Source: Cytophagia bacterium
GTDB lineage: Bacteria > Bacteroidota > Bacteroidia > Cytophagales > Spirosomataceae
Reading direction: 5' to 3'
Length of the DNA: 61,043 nucleotides
Assembly: GCA_004293645.1 (NCBI GenBank)
Contig: REAB01000070.1
Span: 1 to 61,043, forward strand
Shown here in pieces: positions 16,995-27,450 of the stretch. Made by a program: the position numbers and the translations under genes. The stretch's first letter is position 1, and each line of letters opens with the position of its first letter. The notes beneath the pieces were generated by a model that saw only the letters and a program-made list of their open reading frames with translations, had not been told where the DNA came from and did not search any database.

Positions 16995-19424
16995 ATGAAA
17001 TATTTTACCACCCTCGCAGCCGCGTTGCTGCTGTTCCATTCTGTTGCGTTTTCGCAAAATCCTGCCCGTGGCAACGTAGCTGGAAGTGCCCTCGAAACCA
17101 CCCAAAAACCGCTGCCTTTTGCCACGGTGCTACTACTCAAAGCCACCGACTCGACCCTCGTAAAAGGAGCTGTAACCACCGAACAAGGTCGCTACGAACT
17201 CGAAAATGTGCCATTTGGGCGGTATGTGGTGGCCGTTACGGCCGTGGGTTACCAAAAAACCTTTGGCACACCATTCAACCTTGCCACGCCCAGCCTCCAA
17301 CTACCCGACCTCACCGTGAGTGCAGTAACCCAAACGCTGGCCGAAGTAAAAGTAGTAGCCCAAAAGCCGTTTATTGAGCAGCAAATAGACCGCACCGTAC
17401 TCAACGTTGAAAACAGCGCGGTAGCCGCAGGTAGCACCGCTCTCGAAGTGCTCGAAAAAGCCCCAGGCGTAACCGTGGACCAGCAAAACGACCGCCTCGT
17501 AGTGAAAGGCAAGCAGGGTGTAATAGTGCAAATGGACGGCAAGCAAACGTTTCTTTCTACCCAAGAACTCATGAATTTGCTCCGCAATACCCCCGCCGAT
17601 AACATCGAAAAAGTGGAAATTATCACTAATCCATCGGCCAAATACGATGCAGCGGGCAACTCGGGTATTATCAACATCAAAACCAAAAAGAACAAAAATT
17701 TGGGTACCAACGGCACGGCCACCCTTGGCACAGGATATGGCCGCTACGAAAAAGCCAACGCCTCCATCAACCTCAACCACCGCGTGAGCAAAATGAATGT
17801 GTTTGGCAATTATAGCTATTTTCAGAATCGCGGTTTTAATGAGCAAGAAATTTACCGCAACATTCTATTTGAAGGCCGCACTACCATTTTTGACCAAAAT
17901 GGTAGCAATATCAACCGCAACAATGGCCACAGTTTTAAGACAGGCATAGACTGGTTTTTGAACAAGAAAAATACCGTCGGTGTGCTGGTTTCGGGTTTTA
18001 ACAACCACTTCGACGGTAGTAGTTTGAGCAATACCCTCATTACTGCTCCTACAGACCAAACGCGACTCTCTACTACCAACGCGCCCAGCAATAAGTTTCA
18101 GAACATAACAGCCAACCTCAACTATAAATACGAAATGGGAAATGGCCGCGAACTCACCGCCGATGCCGACTACTCGAGCTTTGGGGGGCAGTCGGGCAAT
18201 TACTTGGACTCGCGTTTTACCAATTTGCAGGGCCAACTCACCCTCATTGACTTGGTTCGCAACACCATGCCCTCCACCATTGGCATTTGGGCAGGCAAAA
18301 TAGACTACGTGCATCCACTCAAAAAAGGCAAAATAGAAACAGGCTGGAAAAGCAGCTGGGTAAACACCGACAACGACATGAAGTTTGAGGTAAACACCGA
18401 CACCCAATCCCAATGGCGCACCGACCCCACCCGCACCAATCGGTTTAAGTACGACGAAAACATCAATGCGCTCTACCTCAACTACGCTACCGCACTCGGT
18501 AAAAAAACACAGCTTCAAACGGGCTTGCGTCTCGAAAATACCCATTCGGTGGGCAACTCCGTTACGCTCAACAGCGTAACAGACCGCAATTATACCAACC
18601 TCTTTCCGAGCGTGTTTGTGTCGCAAACGCTCGACACTAACAATGTGCTAAACCTCTCGTACAGCCGCCGCATAGACCGCCCCAGCTATCAAGACCTCAA
18701 CCCGTTTGAGTTTTTTCTAGACCCCTTTACGTTTCAGCGTGGTAATCCATTCTTGCGCCCGCAGTTTACCAATTCGTTTACGCTCACGCACGTTTTTAAG
18801 AGTGCCATTACCACCACACTCTCGTACGCCCGCACCACCGATTTGATTCAGGAGCAAGCCCCCGACCAAATTGCGTCCGAAAACAAAACTTTTGTAACGT
18901 CCGTAAACATGGACAAATTTGACAATTATAGCCTCAACGTGAGTTTTCCTGTAACTATTGCCAAATGGTGGACCATGCAAAACAACCTTACGGTGTTTCA
19001 CAATCGCTACCAAACGCGCTACCGCACGGGCGTATTTGACTTGAGCGTTACGGCCTACAATTTGTATTCTTCCAACAATTTTAAACTTTCCAAAACCCTT
19101 ACCGCCGAGGTTTCGGCTTTCTACAATTCGGCAGGTTTGTTTGGTTTTTTTCGCAACGATCCAATGGGGGCTATCAACTTGGGTGTACAAAAAAGCTGGT
19201 TGGGCGGCAAACTGCGCGGCAGATTCAACTTCCAAGACCCTTTTTGGCTCAATCAGTTTAGGGGTAGCACTGAGTTTCAAGACTTGAATTTCAGCGTTCG
19301 CTCGCGTTGGGAGAGCCGCGTGGCGCGGGTGTCGCTCACGTATCGTTTTGGCAACCAAAACGTCAAAGCCGCCCGCCAACGCCAAACCAGCACCGACGAC
19401 CTCCGCGACCGCGTGAAACAGTAA
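16995..19424 (+). CDS. TonB-receptor-like outer membrane beta-barrel protein
   Basis: The 809 residues show signal peptide MKYFTTLAAALLLFHSVAFSQ, a carboxypeptidase-regulatory-like domain (about 25-110, PFATVLLLKATDSTLVKGAV), a plug-like domain (LEKAPGVTVDQQNDRLVVKG ... IINIKTKKNKN) and a C-terminal beta-barrel rich in aromatic strands (LNLSYSRRIDRPSYQDLNPF). This is the OMP_b-brl_3-type family, related to TonB-dependent receptors but usually with no known ligand. There is no SusD-like partner next to it. The ATG at 16995 is preferred to an in-frame one at 16935 because the signal peptide begins there. A -7 promoter element lies at 16949. Confidence 0.88.
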   Translation: MKYFTTLAAALLLFHSVAFSQNPARGNVAGSALETTQKPLPFATVLLLKATDSTLVKGAVTTEQGRYELENVPFGRYVVAVTAVGYQKTFGTPFNLATPSLQLPDLTVSAVTQTLAEVKVVAQKPFIEQQIDRTVLNVENSAVAAGSTALEVLEKAPGVTVDQQNDRLVVKGKQGVIVQMDGKQTFLSTQELMNLLRNTPADNIEKVEIITNPSAKYDAAGNSGIINIKTKKNKNLGTNGTATLGTGYGRYEKANASINLNHRVSKMNVFGNYSYFQNRGFNEQEIYRNILFEGRTTIFDQNGSNINRNNGHSFKTGIDWFLNKKNTVGVLVSGFNNHFDGSSLSNTLITAPTDQTRLSTTNAPSNKFQNITANLNYKYEMGNGRELTADADYSSFGGQSGNYLDSRFTNLQGQLTLIDLVRNTMPSTIGIWAGKIDYVHPLKKGKIETGWKSSWVNTDNDMKFEVNTDTQSQWRTDPTRTNRFKYDENINALYLNYATALGKKTQLQTGLRLENTHSVGNSVTLNSVTDRNYTNLFPSVFVSQTLDTNNVLNLSYSRRIDRPSYQDLNPFEFFLDPFTFQRGNPFLRPQFTNSFTLTHVFKSAITTTLSYARTTDLIQEQAPDQIASENKTFVTSVNMDKFDNYSLNVSFPVTIAKWWTMQNNLTVFHNRYQTRYRTGVFDLSVTAYNLYSSNNFKLSKTLTAEVSAFYNSAGLFGFFRNDPMGAINLGVQKSWLGGKLRGRFNFQDPFWLNQFRGSTEFQDLNFSVRSRWESRVARVSLTYRFGNQNVKAARQRQTSTDDLRDRVKQ

Positions 19425-19472
19425 CCACGCTGAAAGGCAATACGATAGATAAAAAAATGTCGTTATCAAAAT

Positions 19473-21793
<2,321 letters not shown>

Positions 21794-21810
21794 ATAGTGA
21801 ATGCTGAAAC

Positions 21811-21930
21811 GTAATTATTTGTAATTAGAGTAATATATTGTAATACGCTGTTTTTCAAACTATTACTGTTTAACTGCTCTTCGTTACAAATCAAAAATAG
21901 TATAATTGAAGCGGCGAACCGCATAATTAG
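21811..21930. repeat. Dispersed AAGTAGTTG-family repeat, inverted copy
   Basis: Read on the minus strand, the stretch GCGGTTCGCCGCTTCAATTA followed by TACTATTTTTGATTTGTAAC matches the repeats at 35172-35316 and 58263-58407, ending in the GTAATTATTTGTAATTA-type segment. The copy is more diverged at its far end and lacks a clear AAGTAGTTG terminus. It lies between katG and a convergent gene. Confidence 0.6.
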
Positions 21931-21942
21931 GTTCAAGTACAA

Positions 21943-21979
21943 AAACGCGGATTGTTGCAGGTTTCGACAATCCGCGTTT
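21943..21979. terminator. Hairpin between convergent katG and the lipoprotein gene
   Basis: A 13-base-pair stem, AAACGCGGATTGT / ACAATCCGCGTTT, with an 11-base loop lies just before the stop of the minus-strand gene at 22010. There is no long T tract, so a terminator role is likely but not certain. Its ACGCGGAT core recurs in the palindrome at 24239-24344. Confidence 0.5.
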
Positions 21980-22009
21980 CTGTAAGAATCCGCGTTCTAT
22001 CACTGCCAA

Positions 22010-22897
22010 TTATTGCCGTTCGTAGAAATATAAATTGACAAAAGGCACATTGCGCCGCTCGCTGACGGTGAAGTAGCCTTTGCCGTCTTTGTCAAAGCAA
22101 ACTGCCTCGCCCTGTGGTTCAAATAAGTAGGGAAGCGCCTTTGTAGGGGCGCGTTTGAGTACTTCGGCCACCGTCTCTTCGGGTTTTCGTTTCCAATAAT
22201 TAATGGTCGTATAGCCCCGCACAATGATTTCGGTTCCGCTGGTTGATATGCTACCGCCCGTTAAATCGCCGCCAATGGTGAGCGTGGTAGCCAGTTCGGC
22301 GGTAACAATATCTTTGGTGTTTTGAGGATAGGCCAAGCGGTAAACATTGGCTTTGTCGAGCCGTTTTGTTACCACAAATATATCGCGGGTGAGCGGGTCG
22401 AGTAGCACAGTTTCGGCATCAAAACGCCCGTCAGGATATTGAAATCTGATACTTTCAACGTTTTGGACGGATTCGTTGGGGGTACGTGGTTCAGGTAATC
22501 GGTAAATAACTTTCACGTCGCGGCTGCTTCCGTTATCGCCAATGTCGGCCACGTAAAGGTAAGTTTCGTCCTTTGTAGGGCCCGGACCGATGGCAATGTC
22601 TTCCCAATCAAAATTAGAAACGGGCATATTGACGCGGCCCGTGAGTTGGCCTTGCCGATTGAGCAAATACAGCAAGTTGGGCGAGTTAGCATCGCCGTGA
22701 GTCCAGAGCAAGCCAGGCTGTTTCTGGCTATCGGCCAGTCCCGAAAGCTCGTCCAGTTCGTTTTCGGGCGTTACGCGTGCTGCAGTAGGTGCAGCGGCAA
22801 AATTATCGCTCTCGGTGTTGCGGTGTCGGTCTTTACAACCTAACAACAGACAAGTGATAAATGATAAATGATAAATGATAAATGGCTGTTTTTTCAT
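22010..22897 (-). CDS. Predicted beta-propeller lipoprotein of unknown function
   Basis: This 295-residue product begins MKKQPFIIYHLSFITCLLLGC, a lipoprotein signal peptide with lipobox LLGC and acylated C21. The mature part has ELDELSGLADSQ, WTHGDANSPNLLYLLN, NFDWEDIAIGP, YVADIGDNGSSR and SGTEIIVRGYTTINYWKR, repeats that look like blades of a beta-propeller of the phytase/SdiA-regulated kind. The function is not known. The chosen start is the Met at 22897; Met codons at 22912 and 22957 are in frame but lie before the signal peptide. Part of the signal peptide is encoded by four exact 7-base repeats (22855-22882). Confidence 0.75.
   Translation of the reverse strand: MKKQPFIIYHLSFITCLLLGCKDRHRNTESDNFAAAPTAARVTPENELDELSGLADSQKQPGLLWTHGDANSPNLLYLLNRQGQLTGRVNMPVSNFDWEDIAIGPGPTKDETYLYVADIGDNGSSRDVKVIYRLPEPRTPNESVQNVESIRFQYPDGRFDAETVLLDPLTRDIFVVTKRLDKANVYRLAYPQNTKDIVTAELATTLTIGGDLTGGSISTSGTEIIVRGYTTINYWKRKPEETVAEVLKRAPTKALPYLFEPQGEAVCFDKDGKGYFTVSERRNVPFVNLYFYERQ
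22855..22882. repeat. 7-bp tandem repeat (x4) in a signal-peptide coding region
   Basis: There are four exact copies of TGATAAA, inside the codons for the hydrophobic part of the lipoprotein signal peptide. Because seven is not a multiple of three, gain or loss of a copy would shift the frame. Confidence 0.9.
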
Positions 22898-23417
22898 TTT
22901 TTTGGTGGGCATAACGTTCGATAAATTCAAGTTACAAATGCAACTTTTTGGTTTCATTTATGGTCATTAAAATCTTAAAAAAAGGGTTTAAAAATGCCTT
23001 TTGAGTGAATTTAAGCCAAAATAGCTCTGCAATACTCCGACAAATTAAATTTAACATTAACACAAACCTATAAAAAAAACTAACACCGACCATAGCTATA
23101 TTTTTCAAAGGTGATTTTTTGACCGCCCAGAAAAAATGGGGAAGCTACGATGTTGCTACTTTAAGTCAAGCGCAAAAAGCAAAATTCTTGGCACGAACGA
23201 ATTTGGTGGAGGTTAAAAATATTTATCTTCAACTTGTTGATTATCAGATTATTAGAAGTTTAATTTACCCGCCAAGTTATCAAATTTTAGTGCCTAATAT
23301 TTCATAACTTCCTAATAATCAGCATTGGTATTCTTTTTCCCTCCAAATTAGTTAGTCTAAGAAAACTTTTATTTTGTTGGTAAAAAACCTTAAAATTGAA
23401 ACAAAAAACCGCCCAAC
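22898..23417. other. 520-base region without a confident gene
   Basis: The region is AT-rich and lies between two divergently transcribed genes. A 62-codon plus-strand frame (23119-23307) encodes a peptide starting MTAQKKWGSYDVATLSQ; its first codon is TTG, it lacks a signal peptide and I recognise no family. It could be a gene remnant. No clear promoter consensus or hairpin was found, apart from general T/A tracts before the gene at 23418. Confidence 0.4.
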
Positions 23418-24218
23418 ATGAAAAAACTACCCCATCCCAACTTTCGCCCTTCTGCTTTTCGCCTTTTGCCTTGCGCTTTTTACCTTGCGCTCACCCTTAC
23501 TTATGCCCAAAATCCCGCCGCCGAGGGTTTTGACGCAACTGGCTCCGATGCCAAAGCCATTCAGATAGCCGACGAAGCCATGACCGCGATGGGTGGCCGC
23601 CAAAATTGGGACAAGACCCGCTACCTTGCTTGGAATTTTTTTGGAGCTCGCAAACTCGTGTGGGATAAATGGACAGGCGATGTGCGCGTAGATAACCTTC
23701 GCAACGACCAAACGGTGCTGCTCAACATCAACACCGATAAAGGCCGCGTTTTCAAAAATGGCCAAGAACTCACCGCCCCCGACTCGGTAGCCAAATACGT
23801 AAAAGCCGCCAAAGGAGCTTGGATAAACGACTCGTACTGGCTGGTAATGCCCTTTAAACTCAAAGATTCGGGCGTAACTTTGAAGCACCTCGGCGTAGAA
23901 AAAACCAAAGACGGAGCCGATGCCGACGTGCTGCAACTGACTTTTAAAAGCGTGGGAAATACCCCCGACAACAAATACAAAGTGTGGGTAAACCAACAAA
24001 CGCACTTGGTGTGGCAGTGGGCTTATTTTGCCAAATTTGACCAAGAAAAACCCAATTTTACGCTGCCTTGGATTGATTACCAAAAGCACGGTAGCATTGT
24101 GCTTTCGGGTGAGCGCGGCGACCGTGATTTAACCGAAATTGGCGTTTTTGGCAAACTCCCCAAAACTGTTTTTACTGATTTTGTTCGTCCCGATTTTACC
24201 AAATACGTTAAATTATAA
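23418..24218 (+). CDS. Exported protein, DUF6503-like (lipoprotein-sorting fold candidate)
   Basis: This 266-residue protein has a signal peptide (FRLLPCAFYLALTLTYAQ). A conserved-looking core follows: IADEAMTAMGGRQNWDKTRYLAWNF, then alternating beta-strand sequence (KYKVWVNQQTHLVWQWAYFA) ending TDFVRPDFTKYVKL. The pattern resembles Bacteroidota periplasmic proteins of the DUF6503 group, which have a LolA/LppX-like half-barrel; this assignment is from memory of the pattern. Such proteins may bind lipid. Its TAA stop overlaps the ATG of the next gene (TAATG at 24216-24220), so translation of the two is coupled. Confidence 0.65.
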   Translation: MKKLPHPNFRPSAFRLLPCAFYLALTLTYAQNPAAEGFDATGSDAKAIQIADEAMTAMGGRQNWDKTRYLAWNFFGARKLVWDKWTGDVRVDNLRNDQTVLLNINTDKGRVFKNGQELTAPDSVAKYVKAAKGAWINDSYWLVMPFKLKDSGVTLKHLGVEKTKDGADADVLQLTFKSVGNTPDNKYKVWVNQQTHLVWQWAYFAKFDQEKPNFTLPWIDYQKHGSIVLSGERGDRDLTEIGVFGKLPKTVFTDFVRPDFTKYVKL

Positions 24219-25396
24219 TGAAGTGTCATTTTAAATATTTTTGGAACGCGGATAACGCGGATTTTCAAACGCGGATTAGCGTAGGTTATTTAAAAATCCG
24301 CGCTAATCTTCGTTGTTTGCATCGGCGTTATCTGCGTTCCAAAACATTGATTGCATTGATAGCGTGCGCGGGCTGTGCGCGCCAAAATTTACCAAGTGCG
24401 GGTGGTACAATAACCAAAGAGGGATTCATTGATTGTTTTGAGGCCAACCTCAAAGCAGGCGACAAGCCTGTGTGGTGCGAAGCTTCGGCGGTGCTGTACG
24501 ATGGCCAAAAACTCTTGGTGGCCAATGACAAAGAGATGCCCGATGCCCGTACGTCGGTATTTTATTATGGCTACCCTTTCGACAGCACCCAACAACCCGT
24601 TTACTGGCCAGATACACTCCTCAAAAAAGCCCAAAAATACGAAGATTTTAGCCTCAGCCCCGACGGCAAACACGCCTTTTTGCTCACTGCTTTCGACCGC
24701 GTAAAACCTAATAGCAGCGACTGGGATGGCTACAACGCGCTCATTTATTGGAATACTGCCAACCCAAAAAAGTTGCGTGTGGCGCACACCCAAGCGGACG
24801 AAACGTTTTCGATGGGATTGCGCCAAAAAATAAGCCAAATCCTGCGGTCTGAGCAATTTCCAGCGGGCGTACCTTATTTTAAAATTGAAGGGTTGGCTGC
24901 TACTGCCACTCACTTGTATTTTGGCGTGCGCGAAGAAGGAGAAAGCTACAACAAGTTCCAGTATGAAGGAAAAATTGTGGGCGTTTCTTACCAGTTTACG
25001 CAAGATTCGCTCGCAATAAATGCTGATTTTGAAGTAGTTACGGCTTTCGACTTTGCCGCTATGCAGCCCCATATCATCAAGCCACTGGGGTTGTCAAGTA
25101 TCGAATACGATGCCAAACGTAAGCTGTTTTGGGTGCTTACTTCACACGAAAATAAAGAGCAAATAGGCGCGTATTTGTGGTGGGCTACCGCCGAAGGTTT
25201 CAAAAAAGGACAGCTCAATTTGGTAAACAACCGCGCCACGGGTCAGCCGCTTTATTTGAACCACAAAGCCGAAGATCTGACTATTTTGCCCGACGGGCGG
25301 CTTTTTATTATTCACGACGACGACCGCTTTAAAACCACCATTGGCAGCCAAATTCGCCAACCGCACCAAGCCGCTTACACCATTATCAAGTTTTGA
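24218..25396 (+). CDS. Predicted beta-propeller lipoprotein with a palindrome-derived leader
   Basis: The frame starts at an ATG overlapping the previous stop. Residues 8-42 are encoded by an approximately 106-base palindromic element (24239-24344) and look unlike a protein leader (NADNADFQTRISVGYLKIRA). Only after this comes TLIALIACAGCA, a short hydrophobic stretch with a lipobox-like Cys. The original start may therefore have been lost or may be a TTG near 24347. The mature part (EGFIDCFEANLKAGDKPVWCEAS, YEDFSLSPDGKHAFLLTAFDR, LTILPDGRLFIIHDDDR) resembles phytase-type or SdiA-regulated beta-propellers and distantly the lipoprotein at 22010. The function is unknown. Confidence 0.65.
   Translation: MKCHFKYFWNADNADFQTRISVGYLKIRANLRCLHRRYLRSKTLIALIACAGCARQNLPSAGGTITKEGFIDCFEANLKAGDKPVWCEASAVLYDGQKLLVANDKEMPDARTSVFYYGYPFDSTQQPVYWPDTLLKKAQKYEDFSLSPDGKHAFLLTAFDRVKPNSSDWDGYNALIYWNTANPKKLRVAHTQADETFSMGLRQKISQILRSEQFPAGVPYFKIEGLAATATHLYFGVREEGESYNKFQYEGKIVGVSYQFTQDSLAINADFEVVTAFDFAAMQPHIIKPLGLSSIEYDAKRKLFWVLTSHENKEQIGAYLWWATAEGFKKGQLNLVNNRATGQPLYLNHKAEDLTILPDGRLFIIHDDDRFKTTIGSQIRQPHQAAYTIIKF
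24239..24344. repeat. Long palindromic element at the 5' end of a coding region
   Basis: Outer arms of 20 bases (24239-24258 and 24325-24344) pair with a single mismatch. Inner ATTAGCG/CGCTAAT segments pair as well. The element contains several ACGCGGAT/ATCCGCG units, the same core seen in the hairpin at 21943-21979. It spans the first codons of the lipoprotein gene at 24218. Confidence 0.85.
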
Positions 25397-25689
25397 ATGA
25401 AGCAGTTTTATTCCTTTTCGGGTGATGGTTACGATGTCTCTTTTCGGGGCTTGAAAAGGAACAGATGCGGTTTGGTTTGTCGCAAAAAATGAAGACGAAG
25501 CTGTAAAATTGGAGAACAGATGGATATTTTGGAAATATTTGGACGAAAATGGAGCAGAGAAAAAGATAACTGAATTGCAAAAATAAAATATTACCCACTT
25601 ACCCAAATTTGCATCGTACGGACTTAAAATGGTACAGCGACTGCGTCGCATTTGACATAAGCACACCTTTAAATACTACGCATAAAAAT

Positions 25690-26115
25690 ATGAAAAATCA
25701 ATTTCTTTCGCGCCTCATTTCATTATTCATTTTACAATTTGTTTTTTCGTGTGCCCGCCCCGTAGCCACACCCGACGGCGGCTTGGGTATTCCTATCAAA
25801 CTGGCCAATGCGGCCTACCCTATTGATGTGTTTTACGACAATAAGCCCACCGAGCGCCCTTATACTGCCATTGGCCCCGTAAAAGTAGAGAAAGAAGTCC
25901 CGCTCTCAAAGGCACAAACCAAGCAAGGCCGCATGATTTATCGGGGCAACGACGAAGACCAAAAACGCGCCCTGCTCGACCAGCTCATTGTACAAGGCAT
26001 AAGCATGGGCGCGCACGCCCTCGTAAATGTAAAATACAAATACTACACTGCCGCCGACTATCAGGGCTTTATAATGGAAGGAACGGCCGTAAAGTATGGC
26101 AATAAGCCCGAATAA
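25690..26115 (+). CDS. Small lipoprotein of unknown function
   Basis: This 141-residue product has lipoprotein signal MKNQFLSRLISLFILQFVFSC (lipobox VFSC, C21). The mature part begins ARPVATPDGGLGIPIKLANA, contains a nucleotide-free basic/acidic mix (KRALLDQLIVQGISMGAHALVNVKYKY) and ends GTAVKYGNKPE. The late segment resembles the small YbjQ/DUF4156-like fold in which a heavy-metal-binding-like domain holds ALVNVKYKY, but this is weak. The ATG at 25690 is chosen for the signal peptide; an in-frame ATG lies at 25609. The 293 bases upstream hold no gene. Confidence 0.7.
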   Translation: MKNQFLSRLISLFILQFVFSCARPVATPDGGLGIPIKLANAAYPIDVFYDNKPTERPYTAIGPVKVEKEVPLSKAQTKQGRMIYRGNDEDQKRALLDQLIVQGISMGAHALVNVKYKYYTAADYQGFIMEGTAVKYGNKPE

Positions 26116-26123
26116 ATGCCGCA

Positions 26124-27197
26124 CTAATTTACCCGTAACGCCTCATACTCAGCCAGTAACATCCAACAATGAGCTTCACATTGCCAGCGAATATGCCACA
26201 GCGGTAAACGCGCCAGTTTATATAAAATAGGGTTTTCGTAGGCCGTTAGTAATCCTGCAATAAAAAAATAAAACGTTTCAAAATCACTGCTGCTGAGTGG
26301 CTCTGCCGCTGGTAAGTGCGGTGTTTTAATGCCCAGCCGCATCAACGAAATCTGCAGAACCAGCACGTCGAGCGGGGGCTGTGGCTGCTGCAAAAGTCGC
26401 TGCGTATCTTCAATGAGTTTTTGCCTAATGGGTTCGAGCGCGGCAACGTGAAACGCGCCCATGAGCCGCGCCACGTGATACACAATGGCCACCGTGCGGG
26501 GGTATTGGTGCGCACACCGAAACGGCTCAGTAAGGTAGCGGTCGGTTGCTATGACCGACCTAATATAGGATAGACTGTCTGTATCATGCTGATTAATAGG
26601 CAATTGATTTTCAAAAACCCAACACAATACGTTGCTCAATACGCAAGCATCAAACTCAATGTACATATTTTTGCCAAACCAAGTGGAGTACGCCCGAAGG
26701 TTTTTGTAGTCGGCGTAAGTATTTTTGATTTGGTGCTTTGAGCCGTTGGCGTGCAGCGTCAGTTTGTGTTTGAGCCATTGGTTTTCTGTCCAAGTAGGCC
26801 GCGAGCTGAGGTAAATCATGGCCGTGTCGTCCACGTCGTCGGGAATACGAAAATGCTCAAAATGCCCAAAAACGTAGCCGTTTGGAAAGTGCTGCGACGG
26901 TTTGGTTTTCCAAAAATTATAAGTTTTGAGGCCGTCTTTGTTTTGAAACGCCCCGTAGCTGGCCTGTGCTTTGGCGGCTATGTTTTCTACCACTAATTGA
27001 CTTTTGGGCGAGAGCTTCGGTTTGAGGCGTTGCAATGTAAAAACGATACTGGCCGTAAAAAAAACGGTGGTGTCGGCCCGACGGTAGCCCAAAACGGGGT
27101 TGCTCCGCCAAGCCGCAAACAAACCCGCATCGAAGGGCGGCTCTCCTACCGACTGCAGCGCGGCAATTTTTTCAATTATTTCGTCCAAACGGTTCAT
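26124..27197 (-). CDS. Uncharacterised alpha-toroid-like protein with a DxDDTA motif
   Basis: This 357-residue predicted cytoplasmic protein is mostly helical. Residues 120-127 read DDVDDTAM, identical to the DxDDTAM acid motif of class II terpene cyclases. It is followed by helices with YIEFDACVLSNVLCWVF and CAHQYPRTVAIVYHVARLM that could form an alpha/alpha toroid. At 357 residues it is shorter than the two-domain class II cyclases, and no second prenyltransferase or terpene gene is nearby, so catalytic activity is unproven. The start at 27197 (MNRLDEIIEKI) is preferred over 27317, because the extra 40 residues are encoded by intergenic repeat-like DNA. Confidence 0.7.
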   Translation of the reverse strand: MNRLDEIIEKIAALQSVGEPPFDAGLFAAWRSNPVLGYRRADTTVFFTASIVFTLQRLKPKLSPKSQLVVENIAAKAQASYGAFQNKDGLKTYNFWKTKPSQHFPNGYVFGHFEHFRIPDDVDDTAMIYLSSRPTWTENQWLKHKLTLHANGSKHQIKNTYADYKNLRAYSTWFGKNMYIEFDACVLSNVLCWVFENQLPINQHDTDSLSYIRSVIATDRYLTEPFRCAHQYPRTVAIVYHVARLMGAFHVAALEPIRQKLIEDTQRLLQQPQPPLDVLVLQISLMRLGIKTPHLPAAEPLSSSDFETFYFFIAGLLTAYENPILYKLARLPLWHIRWQCEAHCWMLLAEYEALRVN

Positions 27198-27252
27198 GGC
27201 TGTAAAAATAAGCAATAATTTGAGGTTTGAGGTTTGTGGTTGAGGACTTGTG

Positions 27253-27350
27253 CAAGCTCGCCCCGATTTAAAATTGGGGCGCAAATGGTTTTGCCTCTCC
27301 GACGCATTATAAAACAAGCTGACCCCGATTTAAAATCGGGGCGAAAGCGG
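27253..27350. repeat. Two direct 62-bp repeats each with a CCCCGATTTAAAATCGGGG hairpin
   Basis: Copies begin CAAGCT at 27253 and 27315. Each contains a hairpin (27261-27279, with one mismatch, and 27323-27341, perfect), then GGCG, a GGTTTT segment and a GCATTATAAA/TCATTATAAA tail. They lie between two divergent genes. Confidence 0.75.
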
Positions 27351-27404
27351 TTTTAGGCTTTCGATTTATCATTATAAATTACTGATATTTAGCGCATTAT
27401 AAAG

Positions 27405-27421
27405 TTGGCACGAGTTTTGAT
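27405..27421 (+). promoter_or_regulatory. Possible sigma-54-type promoter
   Basis: TTGGCACGAGTTTTGAT resembles the sigma-54 consensus TTGGCACG-N4-TTGC, with the -24 GG in place but GA instead of GC at -12. It lies 30 bases before the ATG of the outer membrane protein at 27451. One mismatch at the critical -12 position makes this a weak call. Confidence 0.25.
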
Positions 27422-27450
27422 ATTACAATTAAAAAACATCAAGACCTCAC

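Noticed and set aside
22855..22882. TGATAAA repeats as a leader or terminator element
   Set aside because: They do not form a stem-loop, and they lie inside the coding part of the signal peptide, so a coding repeat is the better reading.
25142..25666. 174-codon minus-strand frame over the end of the lipoprotein gene
   Set aside because: Half of it is the antisense of a well-supported gene and the rest is AT-rich; the composition (many Ser, Phe, Asn) is that of a chance frame.
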